DNA of 64,000 bases from Shewanella insulae. Lineage in GTDB: Bacteria > Pseudomonadota > Gammaproteobacteria > Enterobacterales > Shewanellaceae. The notes under the pieces are model-generated. The model had not been told where the DNA came from, searched no databases, and was given only the letters and a program-made list of their open reading frames with translations. The translations under genes were made by a program, and so were the position numbers. The stretch spans positions 62,001 through 126,000 of the forward strand of contig NZ_WRPA01000005.1 in assembly GCF_009831655.1 (NCBI RefSeq). Direction: 5' to 3'. Below are positions 1-9,067 of the stretch, piece after piece (the stretch's first letter is position 1; each line of letters begins with the position of its first letter).

Positions 1-11
1 AGTCCTAGCTG

Positions 12-28
12 TTCGACCTTGGTCTTAT
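12..28. promoter_or_regulatory. Candidate CrbR-type operator upstream of the porin
   Basis: The sequence TTCGACCTTGGTCTTAT contains the interrupted inverted repeat GACC-TT-GGTC, 76 to 92 bases before the porin start codon. The same ten-base core occurs between acs and crbS, and a variant lies upstream of crbR. Shared core and spacing are seen directly; identity as a CrbR site is inference. Confidence 0.5.
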
Positions 29-103
29 AGACGTTTTGCTAATGTTACTTGTTTGTTAACTCCGTCATATTCATTGCGATAATAATGAAAAGGGAGAGGA
101 CAG

Positions 104-1246
104 ATGAAAAATGCAAAAGTGTCTTTGCTGGCTGCGGCGACCTTACTGGCGCTAGGTTCCAGTGCTGCAATGGCTGAGACAGAGTTCAAGTTTGGTGGCT
201 ATGTGAAGGCCGATGTCATGTTCAGTGACTACAGCAATGGCGCACCGGACTCAGGCAATCTTTCTCGCCAGTTTTATGTCCCTGGTACCATTTATGGTAC
301 GCCGGGCAATGGCAAACAAGTTGTCGATTTCCAAGCGAGAGAGTCTCGCTTTAATTTTAAGACGACGACAGATCTCGATGGTCATAAGCTGACAGGTTTT
401 ATCGAGTTGGACTTCATGACCCATTCAGACGGTAACGAGAGGGTATCTAACAGCTACTCTCCCCGTATTCGTCATGCATTTGTGAGTTTTGACAACTGGA
501 CCGTGGGTCAGACCTGGAGTACCTTCATGAATCCAGGCTCTCTGCCCGAGAACCTCGACTTTGTGGGCGCGGCCGAAGGTACACCTTTCGTACGCCAGAC
601 GCAGGTTAGATACACCAATGGCGGTTTCCAGTTTGCCTTGGAAAACCCTGAAACCACAGTGACCCCTAATGGCGGTGGGGCGCGTATCACCAGCGGTAGC
701 GGCATAGTGCCAGATTTCGTGGCGCGTTATAACTTCAAGACCCAAGGTGGTGCAAAGTTCACTCTGGCAGGTATTGGGCGTCAACTTAATCTTGAGAAGA
801 ATGGCATTGACTCTCAGACCATGGGCTATGGCGTGAACTTTACCGGGGTGATTCCGGTTGGCGATGATGACCTTAAGTTATCGGCGACCGCGGGTGATGG
901 CTTAGGGCGTTACATGGCGCTTAACTATGCCAATGCCGGAGTGCTGGACGCCGACGGTGACATCAAGACCATCAGCTCTTTCGGCGGTTTTGTCTCTTAT
1001 CGCCACTGGTGGAATGATAAATGGCGTTCAAGCTTTACCCTGTCAGGCTTTAAGGCCGATAACGATGTGGCCTTGACCGGCGGTGCGGTGAACGAAGAGT
1101 CTTACTCTGGTTACATTAACCTGCTCTATTCTCCAGTGAAGCCTATGACGGTTGGGGTGGAGTATATGTATGCGGAGAACACTAAACAAAATGGTGACAA
1201 GGGCGAGTTGAATCGCGTGATGTTCTCGGTGAAATATGTCCTATAA
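104..1246 (+). CDS. DcaP-like outer-membrane porin
   Basis: A 380-residue protein with a signal peptide (basic start, then an alanine/leucine-rich stretch, cleavage likely after AMA near residue 24). The mature part is rich in aromatic and Gly/Asn/Asp residues in alternating patterns typical of beta-barrel strands, and it ends in FSVKYVL, a terminal strand of the kind recognised by the BAM complex. The N-terminal pattern FGGYVKADVMFSDYS and the segment RESRFNFKTTTDLDGHKLTGF suggest the DcaP-like trimeric porins, which take up small organic acids; the actual substrate cannot be read here. A purine-rich AGGGAGAGG lies just before the ATG. It has its own terminator and carries the candidate CrbR operator upstream, so its substrate may relate to acetate or other carboxylates (inference). 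Confidence 0.85.
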   Translation: MKNAKVSLLAAATLLALGSSAAMAETEFKFGGYVKADVMFSDYSNGAPDSGNLSRQFYVPGTIYGTPGNGKQVVDFQARESRFNFKTTTDLDGHKLTGFIELDFMTHSDGNERVSNSYSPRIRHAFVSFDNWTVGQTWSTFMNPGSLPENLDFVGAAEGTPFVRQTQVRYTNGGFQFALENPETTVTPNGGGARITSGSGIVPDFVARYNFKTQGGAKFTLAGIGRQLNLEKNGIDSQTMGYGVNFTGVIPVGDDDLKLSATAGDGLGRYMALNYANAGVLDADGDIKTISSFGGFVSYRHWWNDKWRSSFTLSGFKADNDVALTGGAVNEESYSGYINLLYSPVKPMTVGVEYMYAENTKQNGDKGELNRVMFSVKYVL

Positions 1247-1263
1247 GGGCGTGAAGTGAGCAT

Positions 1264-1289
1264 AAAAAAGGAGGCTTAGCCTCCTTTTT
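1264..1289. terminator. Intrinsic terminator, porin / grxA
   Basis: A GGAGGC-TTA-GCCTCC hairpin flanked by A6 and T5, so it can work in both directions. It lies between the convergent porin and grxA genes. Confidence 0.85.
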
Positions 1290-1300
1290 CTTTGCTGTCG

Positions 1301-1558
1301 TTACAGCAGATTGTTGTCGCGAACATATTGTTCAAATTCGGTGCAGCCACCGATATGCTCTTGATCGATGAAGATCTGCGGCACGGTTTCAACTGGCTTG
1401 CCTACCGTCTTTTCCAGATCGGCCTTGGTGATACCCTCTGCATGAATATCGACATACTTAAATTTGAAATCATCGCGAGATTCAACCAGTTGCTCTGACA
1501 GTTGAACGGCTCTAACGCAGTAAGGGCAGCCTGGACGGCCGAAAATTACAACAAACAT
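1301..1558 (-). CDS. grxA: Glutaredoxin 1
   Basis: An 85-residue glutaredoxin, exactly the length of E. coli GrxA. The dithiol active site CPYC is at residues 11-14, and the cis-proline TVPQIFID and the glycine pair GG of the glutathione site follow. It reduces protein and glutathione-mixed disulfides, including ribonucleotide reductase, in the cytoplasm. The reading frame is open 23 codons further upstream (to 1627), but homologues begin at MFVVIFGRPGC, so I chose that internal ATG. It lies downstream of radD on the same strand. Confidence 0.93.
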   Translation of the reverse strand: MFVVIFGRPGCPYCVRAVQLSEQLVESRDDFKFKYVDIHAEGITKADLEKTVGKPVETVPQIFIDQEHIGGCTEFEQYVRDNNLL

Positions 1559-1623
1559 ATTCGCTCCAGAAGTAAATGTTGGTGACTTTATACCATAGGC
1601 CGGCGGCGTTTGCATATGACTGA

Positions 1624-3432
1624 TCATACAAACTTATGCTGGCTGTCGAATCGGCCACGATAGTCGAAGAAACGCTCGACAAGTTCCCAGCCTCGTTTGC
1701 CCTTCTTGAGGAGCAGCAGATCCGGCATGCGAAAATGATCCCGGGCTGCGACCACCTGGTCAACCTTGTTAAAGGTGGGTTGTTTCTGGCCAGGAGTGCG
1801 GGTGTGTTGATGCACAAACACGCCATAGAAGGCGCGGATCTGCGCCTTGGTGGCAAAATTGAAGTAACAGCAGAAATCGTTGCCTTCGATATCTAGGTAA
1901 CGCACCCTGAGTCTGTCGTTGTCGGCCTCAAGTAGCATCTCCTGGCAGCGGAACAGGTGATGATGTTTCTGTTGCAAAACCTCTTTAAGGCGCTTGTCGG
2001 GGTCGATCAGTGTCGACTGGCAATGCTGACACACCTTGGCGGCTATATCATTTTCTTCGCCGCAATTTGGGCAGGCCTTGGAGCGGAATCGAAAGTCGCA
2101 CTGGTGTTTGCCGTTGCTGTCATCGATCACGGCCTGACAGCGTCGTCCGAAGTGCTCGATAATATCACCATCATCATCTACCAGCCCCCAGAAGATGTTG
2201 GCAAAGCCACAGACGGGGCAGGGGACCTGTACTGGTACGCTCTTGCTGTCGGGTTTTGGACGACCCACCTCGGGAAAGAAGAGGTCGAAGCCATTGGCGG
2301 CATAGTCGATCACCAAACAGTCCCGCTTGCCTTCACAGATCCTCAGGCCTCGGCCGACCATCTGCTGGAACAGGCTCACGGAAGCTGTAGGTCTCAAGAT
2401 GGCGATAAGGTCTACATGGGGGGCGTCGAAGCCTGTGGTGAGTACGGCGACATTGACCAGGTAGCTGAGCTCGCGGCGTTTGAAGGCTTCGATAATGGCA
2501 TCGCGCTCCTGGCTAGGTGTGTCTGCCGTGATGAGCCCCGCCTCGGGGCTGTCCAGCAGCGTCATGATCTCTTGGGCATGACGCACGGTTGCCGCGAATA
2601 TGATGGTGCCGGCGCGGGTGTTGGTGAGCTGTTTTATCTGCTCCACAATCGCCTTGGTGGCGCGTCCCGCATGATGTAGCAGGGAATCGACTTCGGCCTC
2701 ACTGTACTCGCCACTTGCATTGGGTGAGAGTTCGCTAAAGTCATACTGGGCCGACAGGCCGTCGAGCACCTTGGGTGGTGTCAGAAAGCCCTGTTTAATC
2801 AGTGGACGCATCGGCAGTTCGAAGATGCAGTGCTCGAACACAGGGTGCTCGGTGTTGCCAATCTTGCCATGGTAGTGATAACGGTAGATCCAACCGCTTC
2901 CCAGGCGATAGGGTGTGGCCGTCAGGCCCAAGAGCCTGAGTTGCGGATTCTGTGTTCTTAGATGGCTGATAAGCTGTTGATATTGGCTCTCTTTCTCGTT
3001 GGAGACCCGGTGGCACTCATCGATGATCACCAGGGAATAGGGCTCATCAAACTGCTTAGGGTTACGCACCGCCGACTGGATGCTGGCCACGACCGTCTTG
3101 TTACGAGTCGATTTCTGTTTCAGGCCGGCGGAAAAGATGCTGGCCTCATCGGCCAGTAACCCTACCTTCTCGGCGTTTTGCGCCACCAGTTCCTTCACGT
3201 GGGTGAGCACCAGGGTGCGTCCCTTGGCGATGCGGGCAAGTTCGGCGATGACAATACTCTTGCCGGCTCCCGTTGGCAGCACGAGTAGGGCAGAGTCATC
3301 GCAGCGTTTAAAGTGGCTGATGGCCGCATCCACGGCTTGGCGTTGGTAATCTCTGAGTTGCAAAGCAAATGCTGGTCTGTGATTGGGGCTATCAGGATAC
3401 CAGCGGCTAACATGGCCTGCTAGGGTAGGCAT
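1624..3432 (-). CDS. radD: DEAD/DEAH-box helicase RadD (YejH)
   Basis: A 602-residue superfamily 2 helicase-like ATPase closely resembling E. coli RadD (586 residues), which helps repair double-strand breaks and interacts with SSB and RecA. Visible motifs are the Walker A LPTGAGKS, the DECH motif II, the TATP motif III and the motif VI QQMVGRGLR. The C-terminal third has RadD's cysteine pairs (CPVCGF, CPNCGEEN, CQHC), which probably bind zinc. The ATG at 3432 directly follows the T-run of the acs terminator. The only Shine-Dalgarno-like sequence is the GAGGGG in that hairpin's 3' arm, so either the start uses it or initiation is further in, near residue 23. Confidence 0.93.
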   Translation of the reverse strand: MPTLAGHVSRWYPDSPNHRPAFALQLRDYQRQAVDAAISHFKRCDDSALLVLPTGAGKSIVIAELARIAKGRTLVLTHVKELVAQNAEKVGLLADEASIFSAGLKQKSTRNKTVVASIQSAVRNPKQFDEPYSLVIIDECHRVSNEKESQYQQLISHLRTQNPQLRLLGLTATPYRLGSGWIYRYHYHGKIGNTEHPVFEHCIFELPMRPLIKQGFLTPPKVLDGLSAQYDFSELSPNASGEYSEAEVDSLLHHAGRATKAIVEQIKQLTNTRAGTIIFAATVRHAQEIMTLLDSPEAGLITADTPSQERDAIIEAFKRRELSYLVNVAVLTTGFDAPHVDLIAILRPTASVSLFQQMVGRGLRICEGKRDCLVIDYAANGFDLFFPEVGRPKPDSKSVPVQVPCPVCGFANIFWGLVDDDGDIIEHFGRRCQAVIDDSNGKHQCDFRFRSKACPNCGEENDIAAKVCQHCQSTLIDPDKRLKEVLQQKHHHLFRCQEMLLEADNDRLRVRYLDIEGNDFCCYFNFATKAQIRAFYGVFVHQHTRTPGQKQPTFNKVDQVVAARDHFRMPDLLLLKKGKRGWELVERFFDYRGRFDSQHKFV

Positions 3433-3457
3433 AAAAAAAGCCCCTCATAGAGGGGCT
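3433..3457 (-). terminator. acs terminator
   Basis: On the minus strand an AGCCCCTC-TAT-GAGGGGCT hairpin is followed by T7. It ends acs and abuts the radD start codon, so the hairpin arm may double as the radD ribosome binding site. Confidence 0.85.
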
Positions 3458-3485
3458 AGAAGAGAGAATCTAGTGCTGCGAGCTG

Positions 3486-5438
3486 TTATTCGCTGCGATT
3501 GAGACGTGTCTCGATCAGGGTATCGATCACCGCTGGATCGGCGAGTGTCGACGCATCGCCTAAGTTGGTCACTTCGTTGGCGGCGATCTTACGCAGGAAG
3601 CGGCGCATGATCTTACCCGAGCGGGTCTTAGGCAGACCGCCGGCCCATTGGATCAGATCCGGCGTCGCCAGTGCACCAATCTCTTTTCTGACCCATTGAC
3701 GCAGCTCTTGACGCAACTCTTCGCTCTCCTGAGTGCCCTTGGTCAGGGTGACATAGGCATATATACCCTGGCCCTTGATGTCGTGGGGATAGCCCACCAC
3801 GGCGGCCTCGGCGACATGCTCATGAGCCACCAGGGCGCTCTCGACTTCGGCGGTACCCAGGCGGTGGCCCGATACGTTAATTACGTCGTCGACACGGCCT
3901 GTGATCCAGTAGTAGCCATCTTCGTCGCGGCGGGCACCGTCACCGGTAAAGTACATGCCACGGAAGGTCTTGAAGTAGGTCAGGGCAAACCTGTCATGGT
4001 CGCCGTATACGGTGCGCATCTGTCCAGGCCAGGAGTCGAGGATCACCAGGTTACCCTCGGCCGCGCCATCTATGATGTTACCCATGTTGTCCACCAGGGC
4101 TGGCTGCACGCCGAAGAAGGGGCGAGTTGCAGAGCCTGGCTTAGTGTCTGTCGCGCCCGGGAGCGGCGAGATCAGGATGCCACCGGTTTCGGTTTGCCAC
4201 CAGGTATCGACGATAGGGCAATTCTCATGGCCGATCACCTCATGGTACCAGCGCCAGGCCTCCGGGTTAATGGGTTCACCCACTGAGCCCATGATGCGTA
4301 GTGAGCTGCCATCGAAACCATCGAACTGCTCCTTGCCCTCGGCCATCAGGGCTCGGATAAGTGTCGGTGCCGTGTAGAGGATGTTGACCTTATGACGGTC
4401 GATCATCTCACCTAGACGGGCCGGGCTTGGATAGTTAGGGACACCTTCGTGGATCAATATGGTCGCGCCGTTGGCAAGCGGCCCATAGACCATGTAGGAA
4501 TGACCCGTGATCCAACCCACGTCGGCAGTACACCAATAGATCTCACCCTCTTTGTAATCAAATACATATTCGTGGGTCATCGAGGCATAGACCAGGTAGC
4601 CGCCCGTGGTGTGTAGCACACCCTTTGGATTACCGGTTGAGCCTGAGGTATACAGCAAGAAGAGGGGATCTTCGGCGCCCATCTCTTCGGCCACGCAATG
4701 CTCAGAGGCGGTTTCCATCAGTGAATCCCACTTGATGTCGCGTCCCTCTACCCAGTTGACGGGGTTGCCGGTACGCTCAAGTACGATCACCTTCTCGACA
4801 CAGTTTACGTCTGGGTGAGACAGGGCGGCATCTATGTTGGCCTTTAGTGGAATGGTGCGGCCACCGCGCACGCCTTCGTCGGCGGTGATCACTACCTTGG
4901 ACTTACCGTCGATCACACGTGAGGCGATAGAGTCAGGCGAGAAGCCACCGAATACCACGGAGTGGATTGCGCCGATGCGGGCACAGGCCAGCATGACCAC
5001 GGCAGCCTCGGGGACCATTGGCATGTATACAGTTACCACGTCACCGCGACGCACCCCTTGGCTGCGCAGGGCGTTGGCAAACTTACACACTTCTTTGTGG
5101 AGTTCACCATAGGTGAGGGTGCGTTGCTCGGCGGCATCATCACCTTCCCAGATGATAGCCAGCTTATCGGCATTTTGTTCGAGATGACGATCGAGACAGT
5201 TGACCGAGGCGTTCAGGGTGCCGTCATAGAACCAGTTGATCGACAGGTTGTGATCGTCGAAGGAGGTTTTCTTGACCTTAGTAAAAGGCTTCATCCAATC
5301 GATGCGCTGGCCATGCTCTCTCCAGAAACCTTCGGGGTTAACCACAGATTCCTGATACATCTTCTTATATTTCTCGTCATTGATATGGGCATTTGCCGCG
5401 ATTTCGCTTGGAACTTTGTAGAGAGACTGGGTGCTCAT
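3486..5438 (-). CDS. acs: Acetyl-CoA synthetase (AMP-forming)
   Basis: A 650-residue acetate-CoA ligase that activates acetate through acetyl-AMP, the high-affinity route for acetate scavenging. The ANL-superfamily P-loop [11 protein letters not shown], the A5-type TWWQTETGG and the hinge region are all present. The C-terminal [10 protein letters not shown] places the catalytic, acetylatable lysine at residue 609, the same position as in Salmonella and E. coli Acs. An AGGAAG ribosome binding site precedes the ATG. It is divergent from crbS across a 178-bp region with a candidate CrbR operator, which fits known control of acs by CrbS/CrbR in Vibrio and Pseudomonas. Confidence 0.97.
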   Translation of the reverse strand: MSTQSLYKVPSEIAANAHINDEKYKKMYQESVVNPEGFWREHGQRIDWMKPFTKVKKTSFDDHNLSINWFYDGTLNASVNCLDRHLEQNADKLAIIWEGDDAAEQRTLTYGELHKEVCKFANALRSQGVRRGDVVTVYMPMVPEAAVVMLACARIGAIHSVVFGGFSPDSIASRVIDGKSKVVITADEGVRGGRTIPLKANIDAALSHPDVNCVEKVIVLERTGNPVNWVEGRDIKWDSLMETASEHCVAEEMGAEDPLFLLYTSGSTGNPKGVLHTTGGYLVYASMTHEYVFDYKEGEIYWCTADVGWITGHSYMVYGPLANGATILIHEGVPNYPSPARLGEMIDRHKVNILYTAPTLIRALMAEGKEQFDGFDGSSLRIMGSVGEPINPEAWRWYHEVIGHENCPIVDTWWQTETGGILISPLPGATDTKPGSATRPFFGVQPALVDNMGNIIDGAAEGNLVILDSWPGQMRTVYGDHDRFALTYFKTFRGMYFTGDGARRDEDGYYWITGRVDDVINVSGHRLGTAEVESALVAHEHVAEAAVVGYPHDIKGQGIYAYVTLTKGTQESEELRQELRQWVRKEIGALATPDLIQWAGGLPKTRSGKIMRRFLRKIAANEVTNLGDASTLADPAVIDTLIETRLNRSE

Positions 5439-5503
5439 CTGACTTCCTTTTATTTCTAATTGTGCGTGGATAAAGTATGGAATGCTTAGGCTATTTACCT
5501 CTA

Positions 5504-5520
5504 TTAGACCTTGGTCTAGT
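5504..5520. promoter_or_regulatory. Candidate CrbR operator between acs and crbS
   Basis: TTAGACCTTGGTCTAGT holds six-base half-sites TAGACC and GGTCTA with two bases between. It lies 66-82 bases before the acs ATG and about 97-113 before crbS. On the acs strand a TACTTT hexamer follows 27 bases after the repeat, which would place the site just upstream of -35, usual for an activator. The repeat is seen; the regulator is inferred. Confidence 0.6.
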
Positions 5521-5616
5521 AAAAAAATATCCTTTATTTTTAGTCTGTTGTGATTATATTTGAACGAGATTTAAGCTAGTATTTAGCGCAGAATAATTAA
5601 AAGAATTGGAATTGCT

Positions 5617-8600
5617 ATGAATCTGACTCTGGTTGTCGGCGTGATCGCCCTGTTATACGTGTCGCTACTCTTCCTGTTGGCCTGGGGAGCAGAGCGCTGG
5701 TTTGGACGGATCACCAAGAAGATACAGACCTGGATTTATGGTTTAAGTTTAGCGGTTTACTGCTCCTCATGGAGCTTTCTCGGCACAGTCGGTCAGTCGG
5801 CCCAGGATCTCTGGTCCTTCCTGCCTATCTTCGTTGGCCCCATACTCATCTTTACCTTCGGCTTCGGCCTGCTTCGTAAGATGGTGATCGTATCCAAGGC
5901 GCAAAACATCACCTCCGTCGCCGACTTTATCGCCGCCCGTTATGGTAAGTCCCAGACCATCGCCGCCATAGTTACTCTGATCGCCCTGTTTGGCATCATG
6001 CCCTACATCGCCCTGCAGCTTAAGGCCATGGTGTTCAGCCTCAACCTGTTTCAGCCAGAAGACGCCCAATACGACGGCGCCTGGGTCTCATTGATCGTTA
6101 CCGCTATCCTTGCGATGTTTGCCATCTTGTTTGGTACCCGTAAGCTCGACGCCACCGAGCACAATCCCGGTATGATGTTGGCGATTGCCTTCGAATCTTT
6201 GGTCAAGCTGGCGGCCTTTCTCTTGGTGGGCTGCGTGATCAGTTTCGGTTTCTTCGATGGCTTTGGTGACATCTGGGCTCAGGCCAGTGAGCGTCAGTTG
6301 ATCAGTAACCCCGAGTTACGGCTGGAAAACCTGATGCCCCAGCTACTGGTGGGCATGGCGGCGTTTCTCTGTATGCCGCGCCAGTTCCACGTGATGATGG
6401 TGGAATGTAAAGACGAGCGCACCTTAGTTAAGGCCAAGTATCTGTTTCCCCTCTATCTGCTGCTCTTCGGCATGTTCGTGGCGCCCCTGGCGCTGGCGGG
6501 TAAGCTGATGTTAGGGGATAGCGTGGCGGCCGATACCTATGTGATCAATCTGCCGCTTGCACTGGATCAGCCCATGCTGGCGGTGATCGCCCTGTTAGGC
6601 ACGCTGTCGGCTGCCACCGGCATGGTGATCGTTGCCGTGGTGACCATCAGTGTCATGGTGAGTAACGAGTGGCTGGTGCCTCTGATGTTGCACTCGGGCA
6701 AGATCCGTCAGAAGAACTTCAGTCAGTTTTCGCAGTTTCTGCTCAACGCCCGCCGCATAGCCATCGTATTGATCTTAGGGCTTGGCTATTTCAGTTACCT
6801 CTCCTTCATGAACAGCGACTCGCTCTCGGCGCTGGGCATGCTCTCCTTCGGTGCCTTCGCCCAACTGGCGCCTGCGCTGATAGGTGGCATGTACTGGAAG
6901 CACGGCAATCGCGGCGGGGTGTACCTGGGGCTTATCGTTGGCTTCGGCCTCTGGTGTTACATACTGGCGCAGGGGATGAGCTACAGCCAGGGGGTCTTTG
7001 GCGGCGAGCTAGCACTGCTCGAAAGCATCAACCCCAATATTCGAGACATTCTCACCGCGCTGCTGGCAAACCTTGCCTGTTATGTGCTCGGCTCCATCTG
7101 GTTTCGCGCCGGGGTGGCCGAGCGTATTCAGGCCAGCGCCTTCGTGACCCCGGGAGAGCTGAAGAACACCAGCAACCGCAAGACATCGCCCATCTCTCAG
7201 CAGGATCTCTTGATCCTGGCAAGTCGCTTCGTCAGCCCTACACGCGCCTACGAGAGTTTCTCCCGCTTCTCCGATGAGGCGGTGCGCAGCGATAGCTGGC
7301 ACAAGGTGGCTTCACCTGAGCTTATCGCCCACACCGAGCATATGTTGGCAGGCGTCTTGGGGGGCTCAAGTGCCTCCTTGGTAATGGACTCTGTGCTGCA
7401 GGGGCGCGACTTGGCGCTCGATGAGGTGTTCAGCCTGGTGGATGAGGCTTCCTCTAAGATCATACTCAGCCAGGATATGCTCAGAGGCGCCATAGAGCAC
7501 GCCTATGAGGGGATGAGCGTGGTGGACAAGGAGCTGAATCTGGTGGCCTGGAACTACAAGTATGTGGAGCTCTATGATTACCCTGAGGATTTTCTACAGG
7601 CGGGCATGCCCATTGCCGATGTGGTGCGTTTCAACGCCGAGCGTGGCTATTGTGGCCCTGGAGACGTGGAGGAGCAGGTGGCCAAGCGGGTGCAGCATAT
7701 GCGTAATGGCACGCCCCATGTGTCTGAGCGTGAACGCCAGGATGGTAAGGTGATCAAGATCCAGGGTAACCCCATGCCCAGTGGCGGTTTCGTGATGACC
7801 TTTACCGATATTACTCAGTATAAAGAGCAGGCCAAGGCGCTGCAGGAGGCCAATGAGACCCTGGAAGCCAGGGTGAAGGAGCGTACCTATGAGTTGGCAC
7901 TGCTCAACAGTCAGTTGCTGGAGGCCAAGGCCCAGGAAGAAAATGCCAACGCCTCCAAGAGTCGCTTCCTGGCGGCTGTCGGTCATGATCTAATGCAGCC
8001 TCTGAATGCCGCCCGCCTGTTTACCGCGTCCCTGGCGCAATACCCAAACCTGGATCAGGAGGGACGTACCACGCTCTCTCACGTCAATAGCTCGCTCAAG
8101 ATCGCCGGCGAGCTGCTGACGGATCTGTTGGATATCTCTAAGCTGGATTCCGGCATGGTGGAGGTAAACCGCCGTGACTTCTCGGTAGCCGAGTTGCTAG
8201 AAGGTTTGGCGGTAGAGTTCGATGCCATGGCCAAGGATTACGGTATCAAGTTCTCCATGGTGGCCAGCTCCTGCATAATCAGCTCAGATCTCAGCCTGCT
8301 CAGGCGGGTGCTGCAGAATTTTCTCACCAATGCCTATCGTTATGCCAAGGGTAACCGGGTACTGCTGGGTTGTCGTCACCGCGCCGGGGCGCTGGAGATC
8401 CAGGTAATCGACACTGGCTGCGGTATCGACGAGCAGGAGCTGGGGGAGATCTTTAAGGAGTTCAAGCGTCTGGAGAACCCTGAGAGTAAGAGCGTCAGCG
8501 GCTTAGGGCTGGGCCTTGCCATCGCCGATCGCATCGCGCGGGTGCTGGATCATGATATTAAGGTGGTCTCCAAGTTGGGACTGGGCTCCATGTTTTCTAT

Positions 8601-9039
8601 CACAGTGCCGCTAGGGGAGAAGGCCAAGGTGGCGCCGCCTAAGAAGGCCAATCCCGTCATGCAGCCGCTTGCTGGGGTGAAGGTGCTCTGTATCGATAAC
8701 GAAGAGGCGATACTGGCCGGACTCGAGAGTCTGCTTAGCCGTTGGCAGTGCGAGGTGATCTGCGCCAGCGATCTGGCCGATGCCCGTATCAAGCTGGGGC
8801 TCAAGGGGGTCGCTCCCGATATCGTGCTGGCCGACTACCATCTGGATCATGGCCAGAATGGCGTCGATGCCATGGATGGGATCCGTGCCCTCTATGGCGC
8901 TCATCTGCCGGGGATCTTGATCACCGCCAATACCCGTAAAGACTTGGTGGAAGATGTGCAGCAGCGCGGCTATCACTACATGGCCAAGATGGTTAAACCC
9001 GCGGCGCTGAGAGCGCTGATATCCAGTTTAGTAAAGTAA
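5617..9039 (+). CDS. crbS: Hybrid sensor kinase with SLC5 transporter domain (CrbS)
   Basis: A 1140-residue fusion. Residues 1 to about 490 form a sodium:solute symporter-like (SLC5) domain with many membrane segments. Next comes a roughly 100-residue linker fitting the STAC domain, then a PAS domain from about 620, a coiled coil at about 735-778, and a HisKA domain with phospho-acceptor His790 in GHDLMQPLNAAR. An HATPase domain with DTGCGID and GLGLGLAIAD follows, then a receiver domain with Asp1073. This order is that of CrbS (MxtR in Pseudomonas), the sensor of the acetate switch that activates acs through CrbR. The gene is divergent from acs. Its response-regulator partner is about 6.6 kb downstream rather than adjacent. 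Confidence 0.93.
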   Translation: MNLTLVVGVIALLYVSLLFLLAWGAERWFGRITKKIQTWIYGLSLAVYCSSWSFLGTVGQSAQDLWSFLPIFVGPILIFTFGFGLLRKMVIVSKAQNITSVADFIAARYGKSQTIAAIVTLIALFGIMPYIALQLKAMVFSLNLFQPEDAQYDGAWVSLIVTAILAMFAILFGTRKLDATEHNPGMMLAIAFESLVKLAAFLLVGCVISFGFFDGFGDIWAQASERQLISNPELRLENLMPQLLVGMAAFLCMPRQFHVMMVECKDERTLVKAKYLFPLYLLLFGMFVAPLALAGKLMLGDSVAADTYVINLPLALDQPMLAVIALLGTLSAATGMVIVAVVTISVMVSNEWLVPLMLHSGKIRQKNFSQFSQFLLNARRIAIVLILGLGYFSYLSFMNSDSLSALGMLSFGAFAQLAPALIGGMYWKHGNRGGVYLGLIVGFGLWCYILAQGMSYSQGVFGGELALLESINPNIRDILTALLANLACYVLGSIWFRAGVAERIQASAFVTPGELKNTSNRKTSPISQQDLLILASRFVSPTRAYESFSRFSDEAVRSDSWHKVASPELIAHTEHMLAGVLGGSSASLVMDSVLQGRDLALDEVFSLVDEASSKIILSQDMLRGAIEHAYEGMSVVDKELNLVAWNYKYVELYDYPEDFLQAGMPIADVVRFNAERGYCGPGDVEEQVAKRVQHMRNGTPHVSERERQDGKVIKIQGNPMPSGGFVMTFTDITQYKEQAKALQEANETLEARVKERTYELALLNSQLLEAKAQEENANASKSRFLAAVGHDLMQPLNAARLFTASLAQYPNLDQEGRTTLSHVNSSLKIAGELLTDLLDISKLDSGMVEVNRRDFSVAELLEGLAVEFDAMAKDYGIKFSMVASSCIISSDLSLLRRVLQNFLTNAYRYAKGNRVLLGCRHRAGALEIQVIDTGCGIDEQELGEIFKEFKRLENPESKSVSGLGLGLAIADRIARVLDHDIKVVSKLGLGSMFSITVPLGEKAKVAPPKKANPVMQPLAGVKVLCIDNEEAILAGLESLLSRWQCEVICASDLADARIKLGLKGVAPDIVLADYHLDHGQNGVDAMDGIRALYGAHLPGILITANTRKDLVEDVQQRGYHYMAKMVKPAALRALISSLVK

Positions 9040-9067
9040 GAATAAATAAGTAGTAAAGGAGTGAAGA

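Noticed and set aside
1957-2679. A 240-residue open frame antisense to radD
   Set aside because: It lies wholly inside the convincing radD helicase gene on the other strand and has no family resemblance; it arises from codon bias.
3648-4286. A 212-residue open frame antisense to acs
   Set aside because: It is contained in acs, which is complete with all motifs.
5521-5560. A CRP site in the acs/crbS gap (TGTGATTATATTTGAAC)
   Set aside because: Only one half-site is present; the second half bears no resemblance to TCACA.
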